Part shown: positions 27,951 through 40,500 of the stretch, in pieces
Layout: each line of letters starts with the position of its first letter
How positions within the stretch are numbered: position 1 is the first letter of the stretch
NCBI GenBank assembly: GCA_002633005.1
Contig: NMRA01000702.1
Location: 78,138 to 128,739, forward strand
Direction of reading: 5' to 3'
DNA length: 50,602 bases
Source: Phoronis australis
Lineage: Eukaryota; Phoronida; Phoronidae
Notes under the pieces: generated by a model
Told to the model about the DNA's origin: nothing
Database searches by the model: none
What the model saw: only the letters and a program-made list of their open reading frames with translations
Translations under genes and position numbers: made by a program

Positions 27951-28659
27951 TCAGTTCTAACTTCATGGTCTACCTTACATGAACTTATATCATCAAATAA
28001 ATGACCTGGAATGAGTTAAGGCACGACGGGTTAATCACTCCCAGTACGTATTTTTGTATTACATGGGCGAATCACAAAGTAGTGCAAAGTAGAAATTCAT
28101 ACGCCTTACATTTTATCGTCTGCAAAATACTGAAACAACCAAACGCGCGCTATCCAAACAATGCCGGAATTCCGAGAAGGTAACAAGGTTATAATTGACA
28201 AATCGGGTGTCGCAAGTGTCATAAGCCCAGTCGGAAGGACATGCAAACAACTTCTTAAACGGACCCATCTTCGGTGGCGAATTCCATATCCACGTTCATT
28301 CAAACAGAGATGAATCCCAACTCAACAAACGCGGTGACACTGTCTAGCTGTGCTGGCTCAAGGTCAATTCAGTGCTCACGCGCGGGGAAGCCTTGGTGAC
28401 TGTTATTTACAAAAATTCTTTAAGTTTTAATATTACAACTTCAAAGACTATTTATTAGATTCTAACGTGAATGTTTGTTACTAAAGATGAATGCAATTTA
28501 CAATTCTTAAGCTTAAAATAAAACTATTAACAACAAGTAACTGAATTACTTTACATTGTGTAAGCTTCTTTTTAAAAAAGTTGCCTGATGTGGTTGAAAG
28601 TTTTAGACACGTCGAGTTTTTCGGCCAAACTATCGTTTTTACGGTTCATGTGAGAAAAC

Positions 28660-28800
28660 AAATCCTACACGCTTCTCAGGTTTATGACATGGGCAAAACC
28701 TCTTGAAAATTTCGTCAAAATCCCTCGTCAAGCCTCTGGATTTTGACGAAATTTCCAAGAGGTTTTGCCCATATCATAAACCTGAGACGAGTGTAGGATT
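28660..28800. repeat. near-perfect hairpin, 63-64-bp stem, 14-base loop
   Basis: The arms 28660-28723 and 28738-28800 are reverse complements with about four mismatches. CAGGTTTATGACATGGGCAA on the left pairs with TTGCCCATATCATAAACCTG on the right. It lies far from any gene model. It may be a small foldback element or a source of a hairpin RNA. Confidence 0.85.
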
Positions 28801-30718
28801 CAGTACATATTACACGCAAATGCAAGTAACCGTGTTTTGTACTGGACTCGAGAAAGCAAAAACTAATTTTGTAGAGAACTGACAATGGCTTTATTATTGT
28901 AGATGTTCCGTAATTTGAAAAATATTTTGAGCAAAATGTTGCACGGTTGCGTACACTTTACTTTCAGAAATTTCGTGAACGCCTGGTTCATGAAGTTGAG
29001 GCCAAGACTTTTGTAAAGCATTTACTAATTTTACTGCTTGAAGTACTTCTGTATGTTTTTCCTTGCTTATCATCTTACCATGTATAATGACACATGTACA
29101 TGTATGCTTTGCTTTGCTTCATATACTCCTTTGGTATAAATTCCAATTTATCAAATTGTATGCCAACTTTCCCCTCAGAAAACAGCTCATTTACCACTTG
29201 GAATGAGCAATACAAAGACTGTGTGACTTAGTCCATGCCTTCCAAATGTTGACCTCTGCTCAAATCAGCACGTACGTTCATAACCCCAGCACAGACAATC
29301 AAGTAGTTTTAAACCGATTTTGTGCTTGACACTGGAATAATAGTACTCAATTTTTTTAAAGTTTAAATCTTCGTATATTGCTACCACATAAACAAATCAA
29401 GCAAGCGCACCAGCTGATATGGTTTGTTTATCTGCGCTGATTCCGTATTTATCTAACATGAGTGTAATGGCGAATTAACTACGTGACTTTAAAATGGCCC
29501 TCCCAGGACCTCGGCAGTTTCCGTATTGGCATTTGTCCATAATTAGAGCATATACTGACAGTTGGTTAGTCCTTGAGATCATGCTTGGAGCATAGTGTCA
29601 CTCTGTGATGCGTGTTTAACATCCAGGTTTTATATGCTAAACTTGCTACCTTGGACCATTTTTATGTAATCGAAACAATGGCGATTTCAAGCAGTAATCA
29701 GCCCGACGTCTTTAAGCGCATGCGCGCTTGTATATTATTGGGATGAATGAGACTTTATTTCGTCACTTTTTCAAAAATAGTGAATCCGACAAGTTTTTTA
29801 GAAATTCTTGCTACATGTGTAAAGTGAACAACTCTCACGTTAGCATTGCCAAGACGTAGATTGGTCAGGATCTGTTTAAAAATTTTTTGTGAATTTTCGC
29901 GTTCCAAGCCTCTTTAATGCGGTTAACCGTTCAGAGCCGACTTGGGCGACAACGATGCAGTTTTCCGATTTTTGCCGGAATTTCATTTTTGATCAGTGTA
30001 TTTGGAAGTTATGGTTGTCATTTTTCCTACAGAAAATGTTCGGCATTTTTTCTCTAGAAAAATCGTTCTTGGGCTTCTAAACCACACCCTTTCTCGGCGG
30101 AATCAAAACGAGACATGCTATAAGAAAATGAAACGGTGACGGACATTGAACATATTGCAACGGAGCGGAAATTGGTGTTATTTCTTTCTCATATTTTGTT
30201 TTAAGTAAGACTTTAGAAAATGTCCGATTGTTAGGTACGTCCGATTTTTTGTGCACTTCTGTAGATGACATTTGAAAAGTCAAGTTGTCAAACGCCTGCT
30301 GTTTATAGAATCTACAAACATACGCCTAGAAAACTTACCCGTAATACATTGCAAAATGATGAAATACTTAAAAATCAATTGAGCTTTGTCAGGGTCACGT
30401 GAATCTTAAAATCCTATTGATGAGGTGTCATTAAAGTTGATACGAATTATGAACACTGCTTGCGTATTACTCAGTGCCCTCGCAACTCTGAGATCCAGCA
30501 TCGTAGCAAACAATTGTGGCGTTTGAGGGATGTCAAACACTCTGGTGACCGGAGCGTAAAGCAGTGACTGCATTATGGGGGTGACTTGTCAGCCAGTGAG
30601 CTGCAAACCATTAACATTCGTTGTTTCGGAACAACTTGCCTTATAGGATGACATTGTGATTATGACAAATTATCGCGCAGTATGCTACGCCGTGCTCTGA
30701 ACGAAAACTGGAGGGGTG
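28801..30718. other. intergenic; single 42-bp monomer at about 29557-29600
   Basis: GACAGTTGGTTAGTCCTTGA followed by GCTTGGAGCATA at 29557-29600 is one isolated monomer of the 42-bp repeat. Otherwise no feature was recognised. Confidence 0.5.
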
Positions 30719-30865
30719 ATAAATACATTTATACCACAATATTGGCGTCGATTGACAAATGCAACCGTGTAATAACCCATTTAGTTATCCCACTAGTAAG
30801 ATAACATTTTGGCGGGAAACCGAAATCGGTTTCGAACCCGGGCCTCAAGAGTTTCGTGTCGTTAT
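30719..30865 (-). mobile_element. truncated SINE copy
   Basis: TTTCGAACCCGGGCCT (box B reversed) and AACATTTTGGCGGGAAAC match the SINE at 25771-25983 on the other strand. The box A end is missing. Confidence 0.65.
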
Positions 30866-33800
30866 CCTCCTTATCTTGAGCCATCGTGGATTTTGGAGAA
30901 TAACGACTTCGCCATGTAATAATCTATATGTATCTTGACTTAGTGGTGACAAAAATCGTGTGCTCTTGGCTGTAAGTTATGCAATGATTTGGTATTATGG
31001 CGAGTGGCAAATGCTTTGATTTAAAGAAAAGCTAGCAGTGAAATGAGGTTAGTGGGCACTTCTTAGTTATTATGGTTTTACTGTGGTCGGAATGGAGTTC
31101 GTGCGTGTTATTTTTGGCACAATAGGCCGCTTCATTCGTACCTGTCTTAATTTCAAGTGGATCGTTTATTTTTTATTTTACTCGTCAATGCAACGCTCAC
31201 GGTAATCTAAAGCTTCCTCTATTTGTTTGCATTTTGCTCGACGACCTTCGAGTTGTTAGTTTGATTCATTGTGTTAAAGAAACACTGATGCCGTCAGTGG
31301 ACATAAGCTTCCTTTTGTGAGATAATGTGCTTTTGAGACGCGATGCATGATGCAAGTAGTAAATGTTTCGGTTTACTGACATAAAACCATCATCAATAAA
31401 ACCAAAACATTAAGTGGACAATACAATGCACGAGAAGTACTGGTAAGCGACACGGATCAAAATGTCTCTAAACCTTATGACGCAACATTCCTGTTGAGTC
31501 AGGTTTCAACATGAGCCCGTTTGAGTTCCATGGAGACCTCACAATGCACATTAATCTCATAAAAAGTCGAGTAAGTGGCGAAAACACTACTTGATAACTA
31601 ATATATACCATTAGTTCGTGAATATTTTTGGGTTCTTTGGGAACAGAAGCATATAGATTTTTCATGAAGTTAGCTTGTATCCCGGAATTCCGACTTGGCT
31701 GGTCAGCCGATGCTGAAGTGTAGGGTCATAGATTACAATGCCCCAAACAAAACGACGAATTAACGGTTCATTCAATTTTCTGGCTCATTCCCTTACCATA
31801 TGTATACGACAAACTTTTAAACCCAGACATGGGCACAGATGCCCAGAGGGCCGCTTTTCCATATGCATGTAGGTGGCGCTGTGACATAGAATAACAATTA
31901 CACTGCGAACACTTGCGTGCTCTCCCCAAGCTCGCAAGTGTAACCTCAACGCACAGTTGTATAAACCCAGGTATGAGCAGATTTACAGTATATTTTTAAT
32001 ATGTAATTACCCCAACCTCGTGCTCCGCCGAAGCGCCGCCTTTGGAGGTTAAACCTAACAAGATACCCTTCAATGATTTAGTTGAGTATAAAATAACGCC
32101 TTATTTTACTATTTATATTAGAAAATTAATGGCGTGAGTTTCTGTTTTTAACAGAACAATACATTAATAACTACAAACATACAAGCATCGACAACATAAA
32201 CCCTATTCACGCCGACAGGAGGCACGTTCCAAAACGAGGCTCGCTACGATAGCTCTGGTGGCTTATCCGCGTAGTTGTACTCGCGTTGCTCGAACAGCTA
32301 GAAAAAATACGGACACTCAACTGTCTGTTTTACAATCCGTAAGGACATTGGGATTCCGAAGCGTTGTTTCCTTGCCATACGCCCCGACGAAGGAAAATAT
32401 GTCCGTGTAAAATTTATAACTGTTTTCGAATCATAATTTGTCGCATCTCGGATGCCACCATAGCAACGAGGACAGGAGAATCTTCGGCCAGCCAGGCTGT
32501 GTTTTCATGACTATGAGTTGAAGCGTGATACATTTTTCTTTACAAAAAGGACAGGGACCTCAATCCCTCAATTTTGGGGCCAAATATCGGCCCTATTCCC
32601 CTCTCAAAAATATTGAAAAATCACGCGAAATTCCCGGTCCCACGAGGCCTAAAAATTCCCTTAGTGATTGAAAATTTCTCTCCAACGGTTCAAATCATCT
32701 GTGACCACAGAGGTGACAATTTGAAAAAGTACAAAATCATAGGCGGATTTAGGGGGGGAGGGGGGGGCGAGCCCTGCCTCCCCCCCCCCCTTGACTGCCG
32801 CAAGCAAAATAAACGTGAAGAGGGAGGACCATACTGAGTTCGAGCTAGGACCGGTAGCTAAACGAGGGGGGAAAACACGTTCCGTTTTTTTTTTAGTCCA
32901 ACAGCAGATTTCCTGCGAGCCTGCTTTTTTATCGTGATCAAAATATATGTTTAATAACATCAAGTATTATTTCAGATCAATGACAAATCAACTGTTAATC
33001 CCGGTAGTGCCCACCTCACCAGGATCTAGGCTATGCTTGAAGCTAATAGGCCTACTCTTGATCAACAAATTAAACCAGATGTGACTAATTGCACATGACA
33101 ACAAAATACTATGAGCCACCACTTTAGAATATATCTTCAACAATACGACCAGATGACCTGGTTCGTGTAGAAAGCATTTTTATCAGCAATTTATTAGAAG
33201 AAGCGTAACCCTGCATTCACCATGATTCCTAATCCGTAACACTACGATCGCCACAATTTGGTCATGTTTACTTTTCATGTTTCGAACCTAGTTTTCCGTA
33301 AAAAATACTTATATCCTTTCGTCAGACAGCATTGACTTGTTCTTTAACTGTATTTTTCTACGTCTCTGTGGTTAATTATTGACACATTTCTTAAGATTTA
33401 ATATTCAGGTTGGACTCCAAAGACCGGCCATTTAACTCACGCAATGTAAATTTCCGCTTTGTTTATCGCAGTGAGCCTCGCTTTGGATTTTAAAGTCCGC
33501 CGCTTGAATTGGGTCTATGGGGTCTATTTCAATGAAAAGTGACTTACGTCAGGCATTTGGTCTTACGCACCACACAATTATTTCTGGAGAATAATTAAAT
33601 CACACTATAGCAAAAATTCGAAGGCTCTAAGAATATACTCATAATTGCAAGTTACTGAAAGGATTTTTATAGATTATTTCTAGAATGTGACACTCTCATA
33701 AGTACTTGGCTAAACCTTTATTCAGTAACTGCGAAGTAAGACTAAATTATGCTTCAAGAGTGACGTCATCTTTCATGGAGCAGACTCCTGAGCACTAGGA

Positions 33801-33883
33801 ATTCGTGTTCAGTGTTTGTTGTAGATCGTCAAACGATTTGCACAGGCGCATCACTATACAACTCTAGTTACTGCAAAGTAAAA
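30866..33883. other. intergenic with one G/C-tract repeat (32737-32960)
   Basis: At 32737-32960 a GGCGGATTTAGGGGGGGAGG segment followed by a C-run is a further copy of the G/C-tract family. The rest shows no gene or clear repeat. The long G runs make G-quadruplex formation possible. Confidence 0.45.
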
Positions 33884-34235
33884 CAGGGTGTCCCAAAAAT
33901 GTAATCGCATTGCCGCATAATTCAATTCCCGTGGACTAGACTTTGAGCCAATGTCCGACTACACCTTGCTAAGAAAGTTGTCGTGTGACTGTCGTTTGCT
34001 CTGTATGCAAGTCAATGGCAAACTGCTCAGTTTTGGAGAACGAAATGCTACTGAAAACTCAAACACGTCAAGAATGTGCAGATGCAATTAATTACCTTCC
34101 CAAGTTAATGCATTTGTTTCGCTTTAAAGAATTTTACTCACCTCTTCATGAAGTTATACCAGCAGACTGAGGTTGTTCCTAATACACAACCCATTTACTG
34201 GCATATGACGTCTGGTTACACTTTGGGACACCCTG
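33884..34235. mobile_element. MITE with CAGGGTGTCCCAAA termini
   Basis: The left end CAGGGTGTCCCAAAAATGTA and the reverse complement of the right end (CAGGGTGTCCCAAAGTGTAA) form a terminal inverted repeat. The length is 352 bp. The interior has only a short open frame (33985-34170) without motifs. Such ends occur in mariner-type elements. It lies 61 bp beyond the receptor stop codon and so probably within the receptor 3' UTR. Confidence 0.7.
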
Positions 34236-34296
34236 TATTTGACTACCTAGCAGAGATGACTTTTACAACCTTTTAGTTGAACTAGCGATATGACCT

Positions 34297-34542
34297 TCAG
34301 AATACCAGTGATGCATTTGAAATGGCTAAAAGCACGACAGACACCACAAAAAGAAACCGGTCTATAACTGCCAACACGGTGCGCCATGTATGGCCGTGAT
34401 AAGATGATTTTGAAGTAACGATCTGTAGCGAAGAGCCTTCTTCTACGGTGGCGTCGTCCATTTCTGATAGTTCGTCGTCCTCGCCATTCTCGTGTTTTGT
34501 CTCCGTGCAAATGCACAAAATTTTGGAACGGAATCCAATGTG
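34297..34542 (-). CDS. receptor coding exon 9 (cytoplasmic loop, M4, stop)
   Basis: The acceptor CTTTTGTTTCAG precedes CAC ATT GGA. An acidic loop (NGEDDELSEMDDATVEEG) leads to WRTVLAVIDRFLFVVSVVLL, the M4 signature with the conserved (V/I)DR, and TGA follows at 34299-34297. Confidence 0.85.
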   Translation of the reverse strand, partial: HIGFRSKILCICTETKHENGEDDELSEMDDATVEEGSSLQIVTSKSSYHGHTWRTVLAVIDRFLFVVSVVLLAISNASLVF

Positions 34543-37500
34543 CTGAAACAAAAGTTGAGTTGAGTTCTGTTGGTGCATCTGCTTGACAATTCAAATCAGA
34601 CTCCGTGGTACAGGACATAAGGTATAAGGTATAAAACCTCAATCTAATTTAAGATCGTCACAGGACCGGTTAAAAGGAATATATTGCCTAGCAACAAGAC
34701 AACACCAATCAACACTCAATGAAATTGTTATGTGTAAGACAGATATGAAATTTTGGTGCTATGAGACCTCAAGTACTTTTCATAGGCGAAGGAAGCAGAG
34801 GTCTGGGGGGCGGGGGGTGCATTTGCCCCTTCTCGTGAAGATGGAAGCAGGACCGCCCTCACCCCCCACTACTAAACAGGGATGTAGGGGATGTAAAAAG
34901 GGACCGGCAGTCGAGAAACAGAAGTCACACCAAAGCTGGATTTGCCCTTTGGGGGAAGTAAGACATTTTTATTGGGACGTTCCAGTTTGTAGTATGTTTT
35001 GCATAATTAAGTTCATATGAAAACGTACTCATACATATACGTACTTCAAAAGAGGCCGAGAAAAAAATTGTGAATCACAGATATTCCAGAGCAAATTGAT
35101 TCAGATAAAGTCATCGGTGGTTCACTTTTACCGTTTTTGATATCATGTTATTTGATATAAATGCCAGATCTTGAAGTGGGCCCGCTAACTGCATCCAGGA
35201 CTACCATTCCCTCAACGTTTTAATCTAAATGTTTTGTATAAGGGGCCAGTCACGGAGGGGAATCCAATATGGTGGAATGATTTGCTTCGTTTCCTGCAGT
35301 TCTCGGAAAATAAACCGTTTTGAAGGAAAGTAGCCTTTAAAATGTCACCCACATATCTCGTTGATGTGCTTTGGGGGTCACTGTACAAGGTTAGTGTTTC
35401 ATATTTCTTCCTCCACCTTGAATGATTTGTAAAAGAATATGATTCGTATTGTGAATCTCCCGGATGTGATGAAAGAACGCCTCTACCAATAGGGAGTCAC
35501 ATCAGCTTACCTTACGCAGACATTGAGGTAGCAGCTTGCGAGATCTGTCACTGTGCCACAAAGTATGTAAAACTGATGTTGCAGTTAAGCCAATCACCAG
35601 GATAACGAAATTCAACTCGCAAAGCTTGGCTGAAACACAATGAATGGAAATGAAACTCTCACCTTTCACAGTCCTACATCTTAATTAGACGATAGATGAC
35701 CTGTCCCGGTGGAATGCAGATTTAGGGTGAACAAGGGGGGGAGGCGGCGGTGGAATGNAAACCTTTGTTCAGGATCGTGGTGTGGTTCATGTTCTTGTTC
35801 GTGCTTTGGTTTTCATGTTCTCGCTCGTCTTCTGGTCCATGTTCTTGTTCATGTTTTGGTTCAAGTTCTGGTCCATGTTCTTGTTCATGTTTTGGTTCAA
35901 GTTCTGGTCCATGTTCTTGTTCATGTTTTGGTTAATGCTATAGTTCGTGTTCTGGTTCATGTTCTTGTTCATATTTTGGTTTATGTTCTGGTTCGCGTTC
36001 AAGTCCATGTTCTTGTTCATGTTTTGGTTAGTGTTATAGTTCGTGTTCTGGTTCATGTTTTGGTTTATGTTCTGGTTTGTATTCTGGTTCGTGTTCTTCA
36101 TGTTTTCGTACATGTTTAGGTGTGTGTACTGGTTCATATTCCGGTTCGTGTACTGCTTCATGTTCAGCTTCGTGTTTTGATTCGTGTTCTGCGGAGAACG
36201 GTTGTTTTTTAATACCGCGAAGTACCACACCTAAAGACGTCGTGGCGTGGAGTGAGTTAAATAAAAAGATTAACCACGACGCCGTCAATGTGATTCAATA
36301 CAGTTTGAAGTTTACGATTTACTTAATTACTTTGCCATTATCATGGGCGAATTGGGCAAAAAGTTTCGCCTCAGTGAAACAAAAACTCCGAGTAAACGAA
36401 ACAAAAGGTCCACAATGTCCACAGGAATTCGGCGCGGATGCACAATTCGTAGGCCTGAACCTATAGTGGCTCCGTTTTCTTACTCCTCGTTAAGTTTTTT
36501 TCAGTAAAAGGACCGAATATCGAAAAATTCGAGCCCCCCCCCTATATTTTAGGCTGAGTGCACGCATGGTTATTCACGAAGTTATCATTTAGCTGTCGTA
36601 TCTCGGCTTCCCTAACCATCTGACATCGGATTATTGGGGTCAACAAACATAGTCGATTCTGGTCTATGTGTTTTGGAAATCGAGTCGGTGATGAAGTGTT
36701 GGGGTTTTTTTTAAAAAGAGAAAATTAATACGCCTAAGACGAGCAAACTTTGCTTACCCTCGTTCACGTGCCATTGTGCAGCTTTTCAAAAAAATTGGTA
36801 CCTAGGCTGAAATTGACGTGGGCTTGTTTGTGTTTTTAGCTCAGAGAACACCAAAATGAGTGGGAGTAACGACAAAATCAACCTTTCCATTTTGGTCAGT
36901 AGCGGTAGCAAGGAATTCATTCCAATAATTGACGGAATTGTTTTTCTTTGCTCATACGGTAAATTGGCATAATTTTTTAACTTGAAATTGCAAAATCTTG
37001 TGGTGCTCACTTTTAAAGGTCCAAGTGTTAGTACAAAACACGGCACTTTGCTTCAAAAACTTTGAGATCCCGATGCCGATCCACGAGTGTCAACACGTAT
37101 GGGATCAGTAGATTCTGACTGATACCTTCAAGAAGTGGAAAACAAAAGTTATATTTACCTGTGCTGTGACTTGGGGACTTAACAAGGACCAGAGTTAGAC
37201 ACACCAATATGGCCGAACCTGACGGAAAGAATAATAATCAACTAGTTGGTTAAATATGACAAACTCAAGTAACCACCACAACGACGTGAAGTAGGTTTTG
37301 CCCACGACGATATCTCCAAGTGCAACATTAAAGCATATAATTATGGTATATCTCCTAGGCGGCAAGTGGCGGCATCCTGGGTCAGTGATTTGGTTTCCAG
37401 GAAAAACAGGTATTTTCCATGAGACATTATAACGGGGTGCTTTCTTCTATAAAATGAGCTTCCCGTCACTTTATAAAACCTCCTCGATGTAAAAACATTG

Positions 37501-40500
37501 ACTATGTTATTTCCCATTTCTATGGATTTGCACTCACAGTGCGTGTACATACAGGCTCCGAAATCATGAACAAAATCAGCCAAGAGTGTCACTGCTGTTC
37601 GCCGGCAGATGGCGCATGTGTTACTACTATTCCATTGCATACATAGGGTGTCACAGCTTAAAGCAGGGATAGATTGAGGGGGGGCAAGGGGGCCATGCCC
37701 CTGGATTTAACCCTGTGAAAGGGCCACACGCAGTTTTCGAATGTTTGCGTAAACCCTAAAAACGACATGTCAGCAGCGTTTGTTTCGTCCGTTAGTGTAT
37801 GCAGGGGCTTCGGTGTCCCTTCCAGCTAAAAATACTTATGATATTCAAAGGCACATTAGCGGATTTACCGCCGAATAACGCATTTTGGAGATTGTTGGAA
37901 CACACTTCTTAACGTTATTAGCTATGAACATAGCTATGAAACAATAAAGTTCATTTCAGCTTTGTGCGTTTAACAAAAATCAACAATTGTCGCCAATATT
38001 TGCCGTACATTCGCTGAAATTGAGACCGGTGACTTTATAGGTTAAATACGCTTAAAATACTCTGCCATTTAGCGAGGGTGGTTTTAACATCACTCAGAGA
38101 GTGTTTTATTGAGAACCCTGGGGGTACAGGTTACATTGATTTCACGCTCAGGCAGATCTCGAAAAAATCTCGTTTCTCGCCGATAATGTCCTTCCAAGTA
38201 TGGTGGTCAGAATTGACTGCAATGTTAGTTTTCTGCACGAGGTAAATGCTCTCACCTAGAATTAATTTCGCGTTTGTTTCAAACGGTAGCAGAAATATCA
38301 TGGGTATAAGCAGTACAGCACCAATGTTGAAGATAAACATTTCAGACAGCAACACCTTCACGTTGATAAGACTATCGAGCGAGTACCCAGCAAATGGGTT
38401 GTATTCTTCACGATGCATGTTCATGTAGAATATGATGTCTGGGAAAGGCTGTTGACAGCACGGGTACTTTTTGATGTTCAGCACTGCGGTAGCGTTTTCA
38501 ATGAACCACTCGTATTTAGACTTCGGAATGTAGTCCGACAGATCCACATGACCGCCATCGGTCCCTTCAAAGTGGCTCAGCGCAACCTGCAAAGGATTTA
38601 AGAATTTGTTTGCCTTAGAGGATGAGAACAATCTGGGGTGCGTTCAGTTGAACTAAGGTCTCGCAAATTTGGTGTGATCACTTTAAACCAGACAATTGTT
38701 TCGCGAGTAAGCTGGCAACCTTATTAACGTGTACTAGCACACTTCGTGGAGCGTTGAAATGCGCCCACGAATGCATTGCAAATGGTGTGCTTTTAGGATT
38801 CTTTATTTGTATCATAAAAATGGAAACTAGATGGCGCAAAAACATACAATCCATCCAAAAACAGGAACATGCCATATTTCATAAAAATCTGTCAAGGAAC
38901 TTCAGAGAAACAAAGGAAAACAGAATAAAATAAAATTGCCACTAGTGGGCACAGTTTCCGTTGGGTCCGCCTGAAAGTGGTCGTCGTCTGTTGTTATCTT
39001 CATATAAATACACTTACTAACTTTAGTAAAGATCCTGCAGTGGGTTTAAGAGATACAACTATGGGCGCAAAGCAAAACTACCACTAGGAGGCGCCACAGT
39101 AATCAGTCACCATCATCAAAGGTCGTCTTCACTGAGATCATATATGCTAATTTTCAAATGATTTGTTTGATACAGGGATGGACACCAAAAACAAGATTTG
39201 AAAACGGCAAAAGTGGCCACTAGGTGGTACAAAATACCTCGATTCTATCCAAAAACAGGCAGATAGCATCATCACACCAATAGATGCCTATATTTAAAAT
39301 TTTATGAAAATCTGTTGAGGACCTTTGAAGACACTGAGTTAAACGTAAAAAACTAAAATTGACATTAGAGGGCACAGTAGTAGTCAGATCTGTCTGAAAG
39401 TCGTCGTCATCCGTAGTCAACATCACATAAATACAATTGCTAAATTAAGTAAAGATTCAGCGAACGGTTTAGGAGATACAACCATAGGGGCAACAACAAC
39501 AAAACTGCCACTAGGAGACGCCACAGTAGTTGAAATCGTCGGAAAATCATCGTCAACCGTCCTCTTTATAGTAAGCGCATATATGCCAATTTCCACAATC
39601 ACCCTTTGAGCGATTTGGTTAACAGAGGTGTGGACGCAAAAAAGAGACTCGAAAACAGTAAAAATGGCCAATAGGTGGCGCAAACTACGTCGAATCCATC
39701 CGAAAACGGGAAGATAGTGTCATCTCACTCAAAGGTGCCTACATATTAAATTTCATGAAAATCCGTTTAGGATTTTTGAAGATACAAAGGTGAACGTAAA
39801 AAAATAAAATTGCCACTAGGGGGCACACCAGTAGTCGGATCCGTCCGAAAGTCGTCTTGCTCCGTTGCTAACATCATATAAATATACTTACTAAATTTTG
39901 TAAAGATTCTGCGAACGGTTTAGGAGATACAGCCATATGCGCAAACAAAACAAAAATGCCACTAAGAGGAGCCACAGTAGTCGAAATCGTCGGAAAATCA
40001 TCATCAACCGTCCTCTTCATAGTAAGCAAATACATGCCAATTTTCCCAATCATCCTTTGAGCGGTTTGGTTGATAGAGGGTCGGACGCAAAAAACAGACT
40101 CGAAAACAGTAAAAATGGCCTCCAGGTGGCGCAAACTGCGTCGAATCCATCGAAAAACGAGGGGATAGCGTCATCTCACTAATAGGTGCCTACATACCAA
40201 AATTTCATGAAAATCCGTTCAGGACTTTTAAAGATACAAACGTAAGCGTAAAAAACTAAAATTGCCACTAGGGGGCACACCGGTAGTCGGATCCGTCCGA
40301 AAGTTCGCTGATGCCGTCCCATTCATGAATGGAACATTTTTGCTAAATTTCATGAACGGACGCCGCCCGGACGGACGAACGGAGATGACGGCATAAATAT
40401 GTGGGCGCATAAAAATGGCTAAATTGATTGGTCATCGAGGCTTTAATGTTAAACTACCGGAGAAATTTCACTGCGCACTTTTCAACAAGCTAAGATTGTC

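Noticed and set aside
35709-36230. Valine/leucine- and asparagine-rich proteins
   Set aside because: They arise from the GTTCNT minisatellite and overlap each other in several frames.
36183-36466. Peroxin-11-like domain in NVIQYSLKFTIYL...
   Set aside because: The resemblance is one short amphipathic stretch; there is no start codon outside the minisatellite, no splice sites and no further match.
36496-36540. Selenocysteine or other RNA element near the C-run
   Set aside because: Only a homopolymer of C is visible; no stem with conserved bases was found.
36786-37046. Frame with LILSLLPLILVF as an alternative receptor M2 exon
   Set aside because: It has no good acceptor, and its best donor leaves phase 2, whereas exon 8 needs phase 1. 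The 60-nt exon at 37159-37218 fits on both sides.
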